50,510 bases of DNA from positions 63,646 to 114,155 of the forward strand of contig WELB01000324.1 of assembly GCA_009602725.1 (NCBI GenBank), in the 5' to 3' direction. Below, one piece after another: positions 42,126 to 50,510 of the stretch (the first letter of the stretch is position 1; each line of letters opens with the position of its first letter). Origin of the DNA: Spirogloea muscicola. Its lineage: Eukaryota; Streptophyta; Zygnematophyceae; Spirogloeales; Spirogloeaceae. A program made the position numbers and the translations under genes. The notes under the pieces were generated by a model. The model did not search any database. It saw nothing but the letters and a program-made list of their open reading frames with translations, and was not told the DNA's origin.

Positions 42126-42757
42126 TTTCTGATTGACTGGTAGCGCCTTCTCGCCAGACTGTGATCAAGTATTTCTTCAAACATCCGCCTCCTTTGCTTG
42201 CATTCGGAATGGCTCTCTAGTTGCTTTTAGTGTGCTAAAATATTGGTCTCCAAGTGGCGTGACTATGGAGAGACTTCCTCGCTCAGATTGATCTGGCACA
42301 TTCAGCAGGCAAAGTGAGCAAACATACTGTCGTGTAGCTGGACCAGCATGGCTCTGACATCGTTGCTTTGAAATCACAATTCACGAAGCCTCACTCCTCA
42401 GTGTTGCTGATAAGATCAGGCCCTACAATCTCCACTGCAGTCTGCCTGTACCAGCTGACTTGGTTAGCTTTGACAAGGCAGGGCACCTGCCGCGGACCGC
42501 AACGCAGATGAGTGTCTAAGGCAGGTGATGGATGACGAGGTAATGCGTGACAGATATATGGAAAATTGCGTCTTCAATGTCGGGTACCTGCACCATTGTG
42601 GGCGGCTCCAAGTTCGAAAATTCAAATCGAGCTGGTGCCACCGTCTGCCGTCGCAAAGCCGCCGGCAGCGGCGGCGGCGGCGGCGGCGGCAACGGCGGCG
42701 GCGGCGGTGGCAGCAGAGCCGGAAGCCTGTGGCCGCGCTTGCGCCGTGTCTGCCGGG
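42126..42757. other. Region upstream of XRCC3
   Basis: No gene recognised. From 42,660 a GGC-triplet run leads into the XRCC3 first exon. An upstream coding exon for XRCC3 cannot be excluded. Confidence 0.5.
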
Positions 42758-43805
42758 ATGAGCGCCGGCTCTGGCGGCGGTAGCGGCGGTAGCGGCGGCG
42801 GCGGNAGCTGCCCGCTGCTCGACGCCGCGCTGCACGGCGGCCTGGCCTGCGGCGCAGTCACGGAGTTGGCCGGCGAGAGCGGCGCCGCCAAAACACAGCT
42901 CTGCCTGCAGGCCGCGCTGGCGGCGGCGGCGGCGGCGCCACCTGCTGCCGCTGGCGCCGCGCTATATATACACACCGAGGGCCCCTTCCCCTTCAAGCGC
43001 TTGCGAGAGCTGGCCATCCGTCGTCGGGGCTTGCTTGCCGCAGGCAACGGCCATGGCGACCCCTGTGCTCGCGTCTACGTCCGCAGCCTGCAGACCGCCG
43101 AGGAGCTCCTGCACCTGCTGCTCGCGCTCGCCGAGGACTCAAGCGGCTCTCAGGAGCTCTCCGTCAGGCTACTGGTCGTGGACTCCATCGCGGCGCTCTT
43201 CCGCACAGACTACGACAACACGACCGGTCAGCCGGACGCTGGCAACCCACCTTTGTGGATCTCCATCAAAGCGCTGCATTACATGGCCGTGTCGACGAAG
43301 TCAGGCTCACAGCTGTGGTTGTCTGCGCCTTACACCACGTCGTGTCTGCCTCCGTCTGTGCATGCAGCGGAGTTGCGGCAGCGTACAGCCATGCTCTTCC
43401 GCATCGCCAGCGCCCTCAAGCGGTACGCCTGGCAGCACAACATGGCCGTCCTTGTGACTAACCACGTGGCGGATGTCATGGAGCCCACCAATGGGAGGCT
43501 CAGCGCAGAGCCTTCGACCACCGTGTGTGGAGGCCTCTGGACCTTGGGTCGCCAGGTGGTACCTGCCTTAGGCTTAGCATGGTCCAATTGTGTCAACACG
43601 AGACCTTTCAAGGGGGCAGATTGTATTAGACTGCTCTGCCTCTGACCCCTCAGCAGAGCATGCAGTACTGCCAGAAGGCTCACGAGCTGCTCGGCAAATG
43701 CAGGTGGTGTTTAGTCCCTATCTGCCACAGTCTTCGTGCCATTTCGCCCTGACACGCAATGGGATTAGTGGAGCAAAGCCTTGTGTGACCAGTAGTCCAG
43801 CTTGA
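42758..43805 (+). CDS. XRCC3: XRCC3-like RAD51 paralogue
   Basis: RAD51 paralogue that with RAD51C supports homologous recombination and meiotic repair in the nucleus. The ATP-binding core reads CPLLDAALHGG, ELAGESGAAKTQLCLQAAL (Walker A), ALYIHTEGPFPFKRLREL and VRLLVVDSIAALFR (Walker B). After an intron at 43227-43367 (141 bp, so the frame stays open through it) come ELRQRTAMLFRIASALKRYA, NMAVLVTNHVADVM and VPALGLAWSNCVNTR. The C-terminus MQVVFSPYLPQSSCHFALTR lies in another frame, ending at 43805. A GT-AG intron of only 31 bp (43623-43653) would join them in phase; a frameshift is the alternative. Walker A is GESGAAKT, with Ala where Gly normally precedes the Lys. The N at 42805 sits in the Gly-rich N-terminus, so the start is provisional. 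Confidence 0.88.
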
Positions 43806-44299
43806 AAGACGCAGTCCGTGCGTCAAACATTTTGTGCAATATATGACCATATCGTATAGCAGTAACTAAGGCGTGGAGGTGCTCACCACTTGTTTTTGCA
43901 TCCCACGGTTACGATATCGAAGTAGAACTGGTGAGTTACTTGTCCAACATCCAGCATTTCGTAGCTGCACTTTGACATGTGTGCGATGGCAAGCCTGCAT
44001 AATTCTAGTAAATTGACTTGACTTCGGTATTGTGAACAAATGTTCGCTTGCAAGCACTGCCCGTCATGTCAAGTATCTGAAGTGCATCTTAGCATCTCAC
44101 TACAGCATAGCAACACTACATGGTTGCAGACGAGCATGTGCGTTGCAGCATGGCAAATACAAAGGTGAAGCCAAGAATTTCAGTTTCTAGATCCACATAA
44201 ATTCGCATTATCCCAACAAGAACGTATCAAAGCACTTCCAATGGACACATAAGAACCTCCCCTGTGGCACAAGTCTTTCAATGTAGTCCCACTGTCAAC
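43806..44299. other. Convergent intergenic region
   Basis: Between the 3' ends of XRCC3 (+) and the ECHIDNA-like gene (-). Nothing recognised. Confidence 0.5.
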
Positions 44300-45745
44300 T
44301 CAAACTGCAAATGCTGTCTGGAGTGAGGAAGCTACATGGTCGGCAACGGTGTGCTTAGCAAAGGCTTGAATCTGGCTCTTGGCATCTGCAGGAGAGCAGG
44401 TACTGCAGTGAGGGTTTCATAGCTTCCGCTTCATAAGATTGATTGGCAATGCAAGCTGGCCCTCGTGCTTACCACTACCTATAGCATGTGCATTCAAAAG
44501 ACTTGGAGGTTAAGTAAAAACGAACGTAAACCGACTTGATTGAGGAGATAGCAAATCTCCTCGAGCAGTCGAGCTTGTTGTAGCAGTAGCAATAACATCT
44601 ATATGACCAGTGGCAGGCATCAGGTCCAAAACTAGGTCAAGAAGCTTCCACGTACCTCTTCTGCATTTGATATACCCATAGATGTTGGCTCCATTCAGGA
44701 CAAGGGCCACAGCTATGATGAGCAGCCAGTCAAAGTCCAGCTTGATGAGAGCCATGATTCCAAGGAAAAGCCAAGCGAGAGGCTGTGCACACAGCAACAA
44801 AGTGGTGGAGACCGTGTCATCACTTCTACAGTTTGCCACCGCTGGCAGCAATAAGACGCTCTTCTTCGAGTGCAGACTCACCTGAGGACTGCTGTCTCAA
44901 ACACGTGACGTTGCACCTATGCTGGCCAGGACACGTTGAAGCTATACGAAGCTAGAGACAGTGACGCTAGAGACAGCACGTATAGGTGTTGGCAAAGTAC
45001 CGTCAAGAAGAGGGTCCACCAGAAGAGCCACGAATCCTTGTTATTAAGACGGGCAATGGCCTGCAGCTTGAACCACTCTTTAGTTCGCCAGTCTTGCATC
45101 TTGAAGGTCTAATCGCCATGCAGCTTCTTTGATCATCGAACAATCTAGTCAGGTATGTCCTCAAACGTGGCCAGTGCTCTGCTACTTGCAGCTGTGGGGT
45201 CAAAGGCTTCAGGTGGATCACGTGTCTCAACCAACCAATGGCTGCGCAATTGCCCAAGCGGGAGGGCACACCAGCCAAGGTACACGCAGGCAGCAAGTGC
45301 AGAGGGGGGCCTCACCTCCTGGTCCAGGGATTCAAAGCGCCAGACGCTGTCGCCATTGTCGTCAATGTCGTTCCACCACCTCAGGCCCACCAGGATGCGG
45401 CCGCTGACGTTCTTGACGGTCCAGAAGTCGAGCGCCAGCAGCAGGACGCAGATGACGAAGTCGATGACGAACTCGTTGATGAGCCAGGTGCTCAGAATGT
45501 ACCACACCAGTGCGGCAGCCTGCAACGCCAATGGAGGAGCCTCCTCTGCCCCTTCAGCGAGAAGGCGGCGCCCAATACCGCGACAGGCTTAGTGGAAGAG
45601 CCGCTTTGGCCGGCCCGCGGCCCGAGGGTTGGGTTGACGGCAGCTGCGGCGGCGGTGCATTGGGGGCCATCACCTTGAAGACGACGTGGAAAAAGGCCAC
45701 CTTGGGGTTGGAGTAGTTCTCCTCGGCCTGCCGCCGAAAGAGCAT
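44300..45745 (-). CDS. ECH: ECHIDNA/TVP23 Golgi membrane protein
   Basis: TVP23-family proteins are small four-helix membrane proteins of the trans-Golgi network; plant ECHIDNA is needed for secretion and cell elongation. Minus-strand exons: 45674-45745, 45316-45519, 45001-45060, 44656-44782, 44300-44385; phases agree, giving 182 residues, the family's usual size. Recognisable blocks are ENYSNPKVAFFHVVFK, then LDFWTVKNVSGRILVGLRWW and WRFESLDQE, RLNNKDSWLFWWTLFLT, and LVLNGANIYGYIKCRRD. Hydrophobic spans lie in exons 2, 3 and 4. The C-terminus ends AFAV. The start codon at 45745 directly abuts a hairpin repeat module, so the first six residues and the leader may derive from that repeat. No lesion seen. 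Confidence 0.96.
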
Positions 45746-45747
45746 GC

Positions 45748-45822
45748 GGCTGCTGATGGTCAGAAGAGCGGCTGTGACAGCCAGCCAGGTGCATACAGAC
45801 GGTGCTCATGACTATTTTAGCG
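45748..45822. repeat. SINE-like hairpin module, copy at ECHIDNA start
   Basis: GGCTGCTGATGGTCAGAAGA, then GCGGCTGTGACAGCCAGCC, AGGTGCATACAGACGGTG and TTAGCGAA. It matches the module at 20,352-20,433 along its length. It begins two bases upstream of the ECHIDNA ATG on that gene's strand. Confidence 0.7.
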
Positions 45823-45985
45823 AACGGTGCAGCCAGTGGGGAGCGGCGCCCCGGCGGCAGGGCAGCCCCTTAAGCACACGAGGCAGCGAGAGGCCCGTCG
45901 AAGCCACGTACCATGGCGGCGTGGGCGGGCGCCGCTGGGCGCGGCGGCAGCGGCGGACGGCGGAGGGGCCGGGGAAGCCGCGGGC

Positions 45986-45997
45986 TTAGGGTTTAGG
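45986..45997 (+). promoter_or_regulatory. Telo-box-like element
   Basis: TTAGGGTTTAGG is close to two units of the plant telomeric repeat TTTAGGG. Telo-boxes are known cis-elements in plant promoters, especially of translation and growth genes. It sits between the ECHIDNA start (minus strand) and a possible divergent plus-strand first exon at 46,051. Confidence 0.5.
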
Positions 45998-46050
45998 TCG
46001 TGCTGTCAGCTCGCCGCCGCGGGCCTCGCAGGCGCCGCCGACGGCTGGGT

Positions 46051-46210
46051 CATGAGCGCCAAGGCCGCCGCGGCGAGGCCGGCNGCAATCCCCGGCGCGG
46101 AGAGCGGCGCGGGCGGCGGGCGCCGGGCTCGCGCGCCAGACCTAGGCGCAGCTCTCGACACGGCCCGATCCGGCTTACCGGAATACGTAAAATTGGAGTC
46201 TCTTGTGTAG
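46051..46210 (+). CDS. Possible orphan first exon (Ala/Gly-rich)
   Basis: ATG 46051 opens MSAKAAAARP, then after an N (46084) a Gly/Arg-rich stretch ending EYVKLESLV at a TAG. Its GC-rich, triplet-repeat composition and the N resemble the true first exons of this window. No following exon is recognisable, because retroelement sequence begins at about 46,210. It may be the beginning of an interrupted gene or simply non-coding CpG-rich leader. Confidence 0.25.
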
Positions 46211-46515
46211 CTGTGTGGTTTTGGCGCCTAGTGGCCCTTCTGGACCGTGTTCATTTATTCTGGGCTGGCCATTCCCAGCCCCCGCCCCCTCAACTCCTGC
46301 CAGCTGCAATCGACATCTTTGGCTGTCTGGGTCCTCGCTTCCACACTCTGCTTCAAAGCATTGCCAATCTAGGCTACACTCGACGTGCAGGTGTGTTTCC
46401 GGCTGAGATGGGCTTGCCAGCTGCATATCTGTCGCTCTTGCGACGACGAGTTTCGGCCTGTTTGCAGCGTGCTCAGGCAGTGCCTTGCACCAGAAAGCTG
46501 GGCGAGCTCTAGTAG
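46211..46515 (+). mobile_element. LINE C-terminal fragment, left half of a nested insertion
   Basis: Tail A-like start (GGGCTGGCCATTCCCAGCCC near 46,261), then AAIDIFGCLGPRFHTLLQSI, GYTRRAGVFPAEMGLPAAYL and SLLRRRVSACLQRAQA, followed by a frameshift. It stops at GAGCTCTAGTAGTTGG, where another element begins. The missing part resumes at about 46,673. Confidence 0.78.
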
Positions 46516-46673
46516 TTGGGGGCCAGGGGAAGCGCTAAGTAACAGAAACAAAGCTGCTACGAGACACTCAGTAACCCCTGCTAAGCAGCCGCAGATCAGA
46601 GATGCTGGGCTCCTGGAAGTGGGTCCCCTGGCCAGAGCCAGAGGCAGCAGCGAGGGCTCTGCCGGCACGAAGG
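46516..46673 (-). mobile_element. LSRGY-type fragment inserted inside another LINE copy
   Basis: The minus strand reads RALAAASGSGQGTHFQEPSI, then SDLRLLSRGY and a stop, then CTCGTAGCAGCTTTG and CTTCCCCTGGCCCC. It splits the plus-strand copy on each side. GTTGG is present at both junctions and may be the target-site duplication. The fragment lacks the stem-loop and tail end, so it is short at both ends. Confidence 0.72.
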
Positions 46674-46935
46674 TTGGCAGAAGGGCTCCGTTCCTGGCAT
46701 CTAGTATTCACGGATCGAGTAGTGACCTTTATGTTTTAACCCGTGGTTATGAAGCGGGTCAATTTGGCCTACATTTCTTTCTAATACACGGTCTCCTTCT
46801 TCGGAAAGTGGCTCTCCCTTTGTCAATTCTTTTCGGGCTGGCTTTTCATTGCCTCTGGCTCTGGCCAGGGGACCCACTTCAACGAGCCTAGCATCTCCGA
46901 CCTGCGGCTGCTTAGCAGAGGTTACTGAGTGATTC
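46674..46935 (+). mobile_element. Right half of the split LINE, then an LSRGY fragment
   Basis: 46,674-46,750 continues the interrupted copy (GGCAGAAGGGCTCCGTTCC, then the codons for SSDLYVLTRGY). A shortened tail B follows (GGCCTACATTTCTTTCTAAT). At about 46,836 a half hairpin is fused to codons for SGSGQGTHFNEPSISDLRLL and SRGY with a stop at 46,924-46,926. Confidence 0.7.
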
Positions 46936-47445
46936 GTAGCTGCTTTGTTTTCATAGCCCTTGCCCCCACATTGGGCTGGCCACGCAGTGGGAGGTGCTGA
47001 GTAGAGTATAGCTCCGACACTACTCTGACTACCCCCGCAGCGATCAGCTCCTGCCAGCGGCAATCGACATCTTTGGCTGTCTGGGTCCTCGTTTCCACAC
47101 TCTTCTTCAAAACATTGCCAATCTAGGCTACACTCGACGTGCAGATGTGTTTCCGGCTGAGATGGGCTTGCCAGCTGCATATCTGTCGCTCTTGCGACGA
47201 CGAGTTTCCGCCTATTTGCAGCGTGCTCAGGCTAGTGCCTTGCACCAGAAAGCTGGGCGAGCTCTAGTTGGTGGCAGAAGGGCTCCGTTTCTGGTATCTA
47301 GTATTCATTCATCGATTAGTGACCACTTTGTTTTGACCCGTGGTTATTGAGCGGGTCAATCTGCTGTAGGTTATGTAGATCTTAGATGTGCTTGCCTTTG
47401 TACTTGGCCATTTGGCCTACATTTGTTTCTAATACACGGAATTCC
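46936..47445 (+). mobile_element. Well-kept LINE C-terminal copy (LTRGY) with tail B
   Basis: From about 47,040 an open frame reads LLPAAIDIFGCLGPRFHTLL, QNIANLGYTRRADVFPAEMG, LPAAYLSLLRRRVSAYLQRA, QASALHQKAGRALVGGRRAP and ends SDHFVLTRGY with a stop at 47,348-47,350. Tail B follows (CCTTTGTACTTGGCCATTTG, ending TAATACACGG). This is the best example of the tail B subfamily here. The AIDIFG segment aligns with AMDIYGG in the 27 kb endonuclease domain. Confidence 0.82.
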
Positions 47446-47850
47446 TCCCACAGCGATCACCTTCTACCGGCGGCAATCAACACTTTTGGCTGCAATGGCC
47501 CTCGCTTCCACACCTTACTGCAGAATATTGCAAGCTTGGGGTACGCCCGACGTGAGGATATATGCTTCCAGCTCAGATGAGCATGCCGGCAGCCTATTTG
47601 TCATTCTTGCATTGTCGAGTGTCAGCTTGTCTGCAGCGAGCTCAGACTCATGCGTTGCATCAGAAAGCTGGTCGAGCCTTAGCTGGTAGCTCAAGAGCTT
47701 GTCGTCCGGTATTCGGGCATCAAATAGCGACCTCTATGTGCTGACTCGTGGGATTTGAGCGGGTCAGCTTAGCAGCAGGTGACGTACATTTATCAATGTG
47801 CTTGCCTTTGTACTTGGCCACACATGGCCCTCCATTTCTTAATACACACG
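47446..47850 (+). mobile_element. Second LINE C-terminal copy, tail B, frameshifted
   Basis: Directly follows the previous tail. It reads LLPAAINTFGCNGPRFHTLL and QNIASLGYARRED, then a frameshift, then PAQMSMPAAYLSFLHCRVSA and QKAGRALAGSSRA. The LTRGY end is out of frame near 47,750. Tail B ends near 47,845. Confidence 0.75.
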
Positions 47851-48130
47851 CATTCCCATTGGGAGTGCCACTTCTTCCCAATGGGCTGTGATAAGCCAGG
47901 CCAAAAAGAGTGTTGTCAAGGTCCGAAGGGGCCAAATTACGAAGGGGCCATAAGAAGAAGTGGCACTCCCAATGGGGGCAAGGGCCGTGAAAGCCAGCCC
48001 GAAAAGAATTGACGAAGGTTCGAAGGGGCCAAATGACGGAGGTGCCGAAAAGCGCTTAGCAGCTACGAAGGGGCCTGAATTTGTGCCATAAGCGTTGTAC
48101 CATAAGCGCTAGCTCAGAACTAGGGCAGGA
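47851..48130. mobile_element. Hairpin tail remnants
   Basis: Two hairpin-class stems near 47,883 and 47,979, each followed by the AAAAGAATTGACGAAGGTTC-type flank and GGGGCC repeats. CATTGGGAGTGCCACTTCTT occurs in both orientations around them. Confidence 0.6.
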
Positions 48131-48407
48131 TGAACCACTCAATAACTCGCAGCGCTTCTGATTACTGGATCGAGTGCCGAGCACGGCGTATGATTGCACA
48201 AGGTGTGTGTTCATCGTCTGAACATTCCTTAAAGAACACTGAAATGCACCAGCAATTTAGTGGCTTCTTTGCAGGTTCCCAATGAGCTGCCTACGTGAGA
48301 GAAAGCACAAAGAAGACCAACCAAGCCTACAGAAGCTAAGCGTGGTCACAATTCGGGAAAGAGGTGTGACCAAGCTTAGCCTACAGTAGCTCTTCCTGCT
48401 ACAGCTG
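48131..48407. other. Unassigned sequence
   Basis: No gene recognised. AGCCTACAG(A/T)AGCT occurs twice, near 48,325 and 48,378, as a short direct repeat. Confidence 0.45.
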
Positions 48408-48505
48408 ATGAGGCCTTTCAGAGGAAGAAAGGGCTCGCCCACTGAGGATAGGGGCTGGACAAGCCAGCCCAAAAAGAATCAACAAAGTACACAGAGGAGC
48501 AGGCT
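48408..48505 (-). mobile_element. Tail A copy
   Basis: The stem-loop GGGCTGGACAAGCCAGCCC at 48452-48470 with the AAAAAGAATCAACAAAGTAC flank and the CTCGCCCACTGAGGATAG end. No coding sequence. Confidence 0.78.
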
Positions 48506-49400
48506 AGGGACAGTGAGCTGCCACAGCACTTGTGTGCAGAATCGAAACGGCTTCATGTTCACAAGACTGCTCAAGCCACACTGCAGCTTTCATATAGTGC
48601 ATCTTTGGCGTATGGAGTATAATATAGCGTTTGGCATAATTCTTAGCTGTTAGTCATGAAGGCAACTATGGCAAGTGCTCCTTCAACTTCTGACTATTGT
48701 CCTTTTAAGAGGGCGTGTATTGTTGTAAGTTGTGCTTGTCATATAGCTTTCTTTTAAGTGCTCCTTGACAAAGTCGCAGGATGCCGTCCAAAGACCACAA
48801 TACTGTGATAAGTTGATATGTTTTCATGAAGAAACTGCCCTACTCTTGCTCACATCCGCTGTTGTTATTGGCGGGATAGCAAGTGTGCTCAATAAGATCT
48901 GGCAGGCCAATATCCAGCGTTCATAAGCTTAAGACGTTGTATGAGTGTAATTGCCTTGATGTTACGAACAAAGTTGCTGTGGATTTCATCCCTACATATT
49001 ACCTTCTTTGATTATTACTACTGCAAACTCGTGAATGGCCGATGTAATGTCGAATACAATTAAGGCCACTTGACATATTGACACTCTGCTCGTCCTCTAC
49101 TCAAGGGTGTACGCATTGATTTTGAGCTCATTTCTCCATAAACTGTGTCTTGTAATGAGAACACTTGGCTGTCGTTGAAGACACACGCATCTTCTTTACA
49201 TTTTCGATCTATATCTTCAAAGAGTCGTTGATGATTGGATATCACTAATGTATCTACCCTGTCACGGTAGTCATGTCTCTTAGCTTATAAGCTGGGCGTA
49301 TGCAAGCTATCCACTGTAGACACTTATCTAGCACGCCTGCCAAGTGGCTCGATGGGTGGCATCATTGCAGCTCAAAGGCAGCAGCACCAGCCGCACATGC
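48506..49400. other. Gene-free stretch
   Basis: A-T rich. No domain, repeat or RNA gene recognised on either strand. Confidence 0.5.
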
Positions 49401-49860
49401 CAGCAGCCACCTGCAAACCTAGCCGCCATTGCCACCATCCCAGATGACCAGCAACTTGAGGATGCAGTGCGGAGGCTTCCGCCCCCCTGCAGCACAGCAG
49501 CACGATCACTGCCACAGCTGCCAGCACAAGTAAAGCCCCAGACTCAGAAGCATTGAAGGCAATCTGTGATTTGGCAAGTCGAAGTGCCTCTCTGATTTCG
49601 TGCAACATGTCCTTAACGCAAGCAACTATTGGATGCAAGCACCGTTTGCATTCACCGTATACAGCACCTGCATAAGATTCTCCTCACTGAGAATGTCATT
49701 ACCACTAGCCCTGTTGCTGACTTAACATCGCATCTTCGTCGCTGCAACTGCTGGTAATATGCACTGAGGCATGAGCAGCCTGCACAGACGCTGTGACTCT
49801 GCGTCAAGCTGCGGCTCCTCCCCCCATTGCCGACGCTCGAAATCCTGATGCCCTTTCTGG
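49375..49860 (-). CDS. Possible gene fragment with a membrane segment, unidentified
   Basis: Two minus-strand pieces look like exons. One, around 49,850-49,775, reads KGHQDFERRQWGEEPQLDAE then SQ. The other, from about 49,670, reads AVYGECKRCLHPIVACVKDM, LHEIREALRLAKSQIAFNAS and the hydrophobic ALLVLAAVAVIVLLCC. A GT donor after AGTCACAGC and an AG acceptor before GTGCTGTATACGG would join them in phase (phase 1). The amphipathic, charged stretch followed by a membrane segment is more protein-like than random frames nearby. I do not recognise the family, and start and end are undefined. Confidence 0.35.
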
Positions 49861-50249
49861 AGGATCACAATTGGGTGTCAATGAGTGACAACTGCAGGGC
49901 AAGCATTCTACGCCGCGAACCTGACCACACTGACCTTATAACCACGTTCATACAAGAGCAGGCTCTTCCAACATGGCAGGGACTCGTTGTAAGACGTTGT
50001 CCCCGTTCCCGTAGCATCGACTGCAAACGCAGAAGCACCTTGACACACTCACACGAGCACGTAATGCTTTCTCAAAGGAGTGATGGCTATGGGTTGGTAA
50101 TTGCCACGGAGCATCGACAAATGCGCGCATGCCAGAGGGCATTGAGACGCAGAGCGTTGGCAAGGGTAGGGGCCTCAGCTCGACGCAGCAAGCAAATGCT
50201 TCTGTGCAGGTTGCTGATGCGTCGTGAAGCAAGTAACGGGAACAACTTT

Positions 50250-50510
50250 TGAGCACATCAGCGCGTCAGGGCAATATCGCAAGAATGAACAAATTTCGAA
50301 GCGCCATTAAGCGCCAAAACCACACTGCAATGGAAGAGACTACAGCGAATGGGAAGTCGAGACAGCAGCCGCAAGTTGCAGATTGCAGCAACTTGCAGCA
50401 CTGTTAGCGATTGCAACGACAAGAGCCAATGAGGAGTAAGAATCAAACACGGCCAACAAGGTGTAGAGAGAAGGCGCGCGGGGCGCATGAATTGAAAGGG
50501 AGGCCAATTC
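50250..50510 (-). mobile_element. LINE tails at the right edge (tail C and tail A-like)
   Basis: The last 45 bases on the minus strand read GAATTGGCCTCCCTTTCAAT, then TCATGCGCCCCGCGCGCC and TTCTCTCT, which is tail C, so a plus-size element may extend beyond the window. Near 50,282 AAGAATGAACAAATTTCGAAG resembles the flank of tail A, without its hairpin. Confidence 0.65.

Noticed and set aside
43227-43367. An in-frame insertion of 47 residues in XRCC3
   Set aside because: The segment has GT-AG ends, is a multiple of three and has no counterpart in the family, so it is an intron that happens to be open.

Overview
This is a nuclear eukaryotic window from the green lineage, most likely a streptophyte (charophyte-grade) alga. 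Genes have short GT-AG introns. The recognisable set is plant-type: GDP-mannose 3,5-epimerase, a GUX-like GT8 glycosyltransferase, a twin-LOV photoreceptor, BAH-PHD readers of the EBS/SHL type, a SKIP31-like F-box protein, a KELP-like coactivator, XRCC3 and an ECHIDNA/TVP23 protein. A TTTAGGG-like telo-box fits the same lineage. An early-branching alga such as Mesostigma is my best guess, but the species cannot be read from the sequence.

Layout. 0-5 kb: retroelement debris, a tRNA-Lys(CTT) gene, a KELP-like gene that may be damaged, more debris. 5.1-7.6 kb: GME (+). 8.8-11.8 kb: RNFT-like RING membrane E3 (-), interrupted by a 475-N assembly gap. 14.0-16.4 kb: SKIP31-like F-box gene (-), head to head with a small C2H2 zinc-finger gene (+, 16.6-17.3 kb). 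18.5-23.3 kb: two BAH-PHD genes in tandem (-). 23.7-30.1 kb: dense retroelement graveyard. 30.5-34.3 kb: GUX-like GT8 (+). 35.5-38.5 kb: twin-LOV protein (-). 38.8-42.1 kb: more retroelements. 42.8-43.8 kb: XRCC3 (+). 44.3-45.7 kb: ECHIDNA/TVP23 (-). 46.2-48.5 kb and the right edge: retroelements.

The genes are single-copy housekeeping or plant-type regulatory genes with no operon logic. They cover wall and ascorbate sugar metabolism (GME, GUX), trans-Golgi secretion (ECHIDNA), chromatin reading (BAH-PHD pair), blue-light sensing (twin-LOV), ubiquitin ligases (RNFT-like, SKIP31-like), transcription (KELP) and recombinational repair (XRCC3). Most first exons carry GGC/GCC runs encoding Ala or Gly, and five of the seven single-N positions lie in or just upstream of these first exons.

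The most unusual content is the repeat fraction. More than fifteen 5'-truncated copies share a protein C-terminus that ends in the residues LTRGY or LSRGY followed by a stop. The longest copy carries a CCHC knuckle and an Asp-x14-Asp motif, typical of the restriction-like endonuclease (RLE) of R2-type LINEs. Three different 3' tails follow this one C-terminus. One of them contains a conserved stem-loop, GGGCTGG-loop-CCAGCCC, seen about 35-40 times by eye. No reverse transcriptase domain is visible in the window. All exon boundaries were placed by eye from splice signals, reading frame and family conservation.
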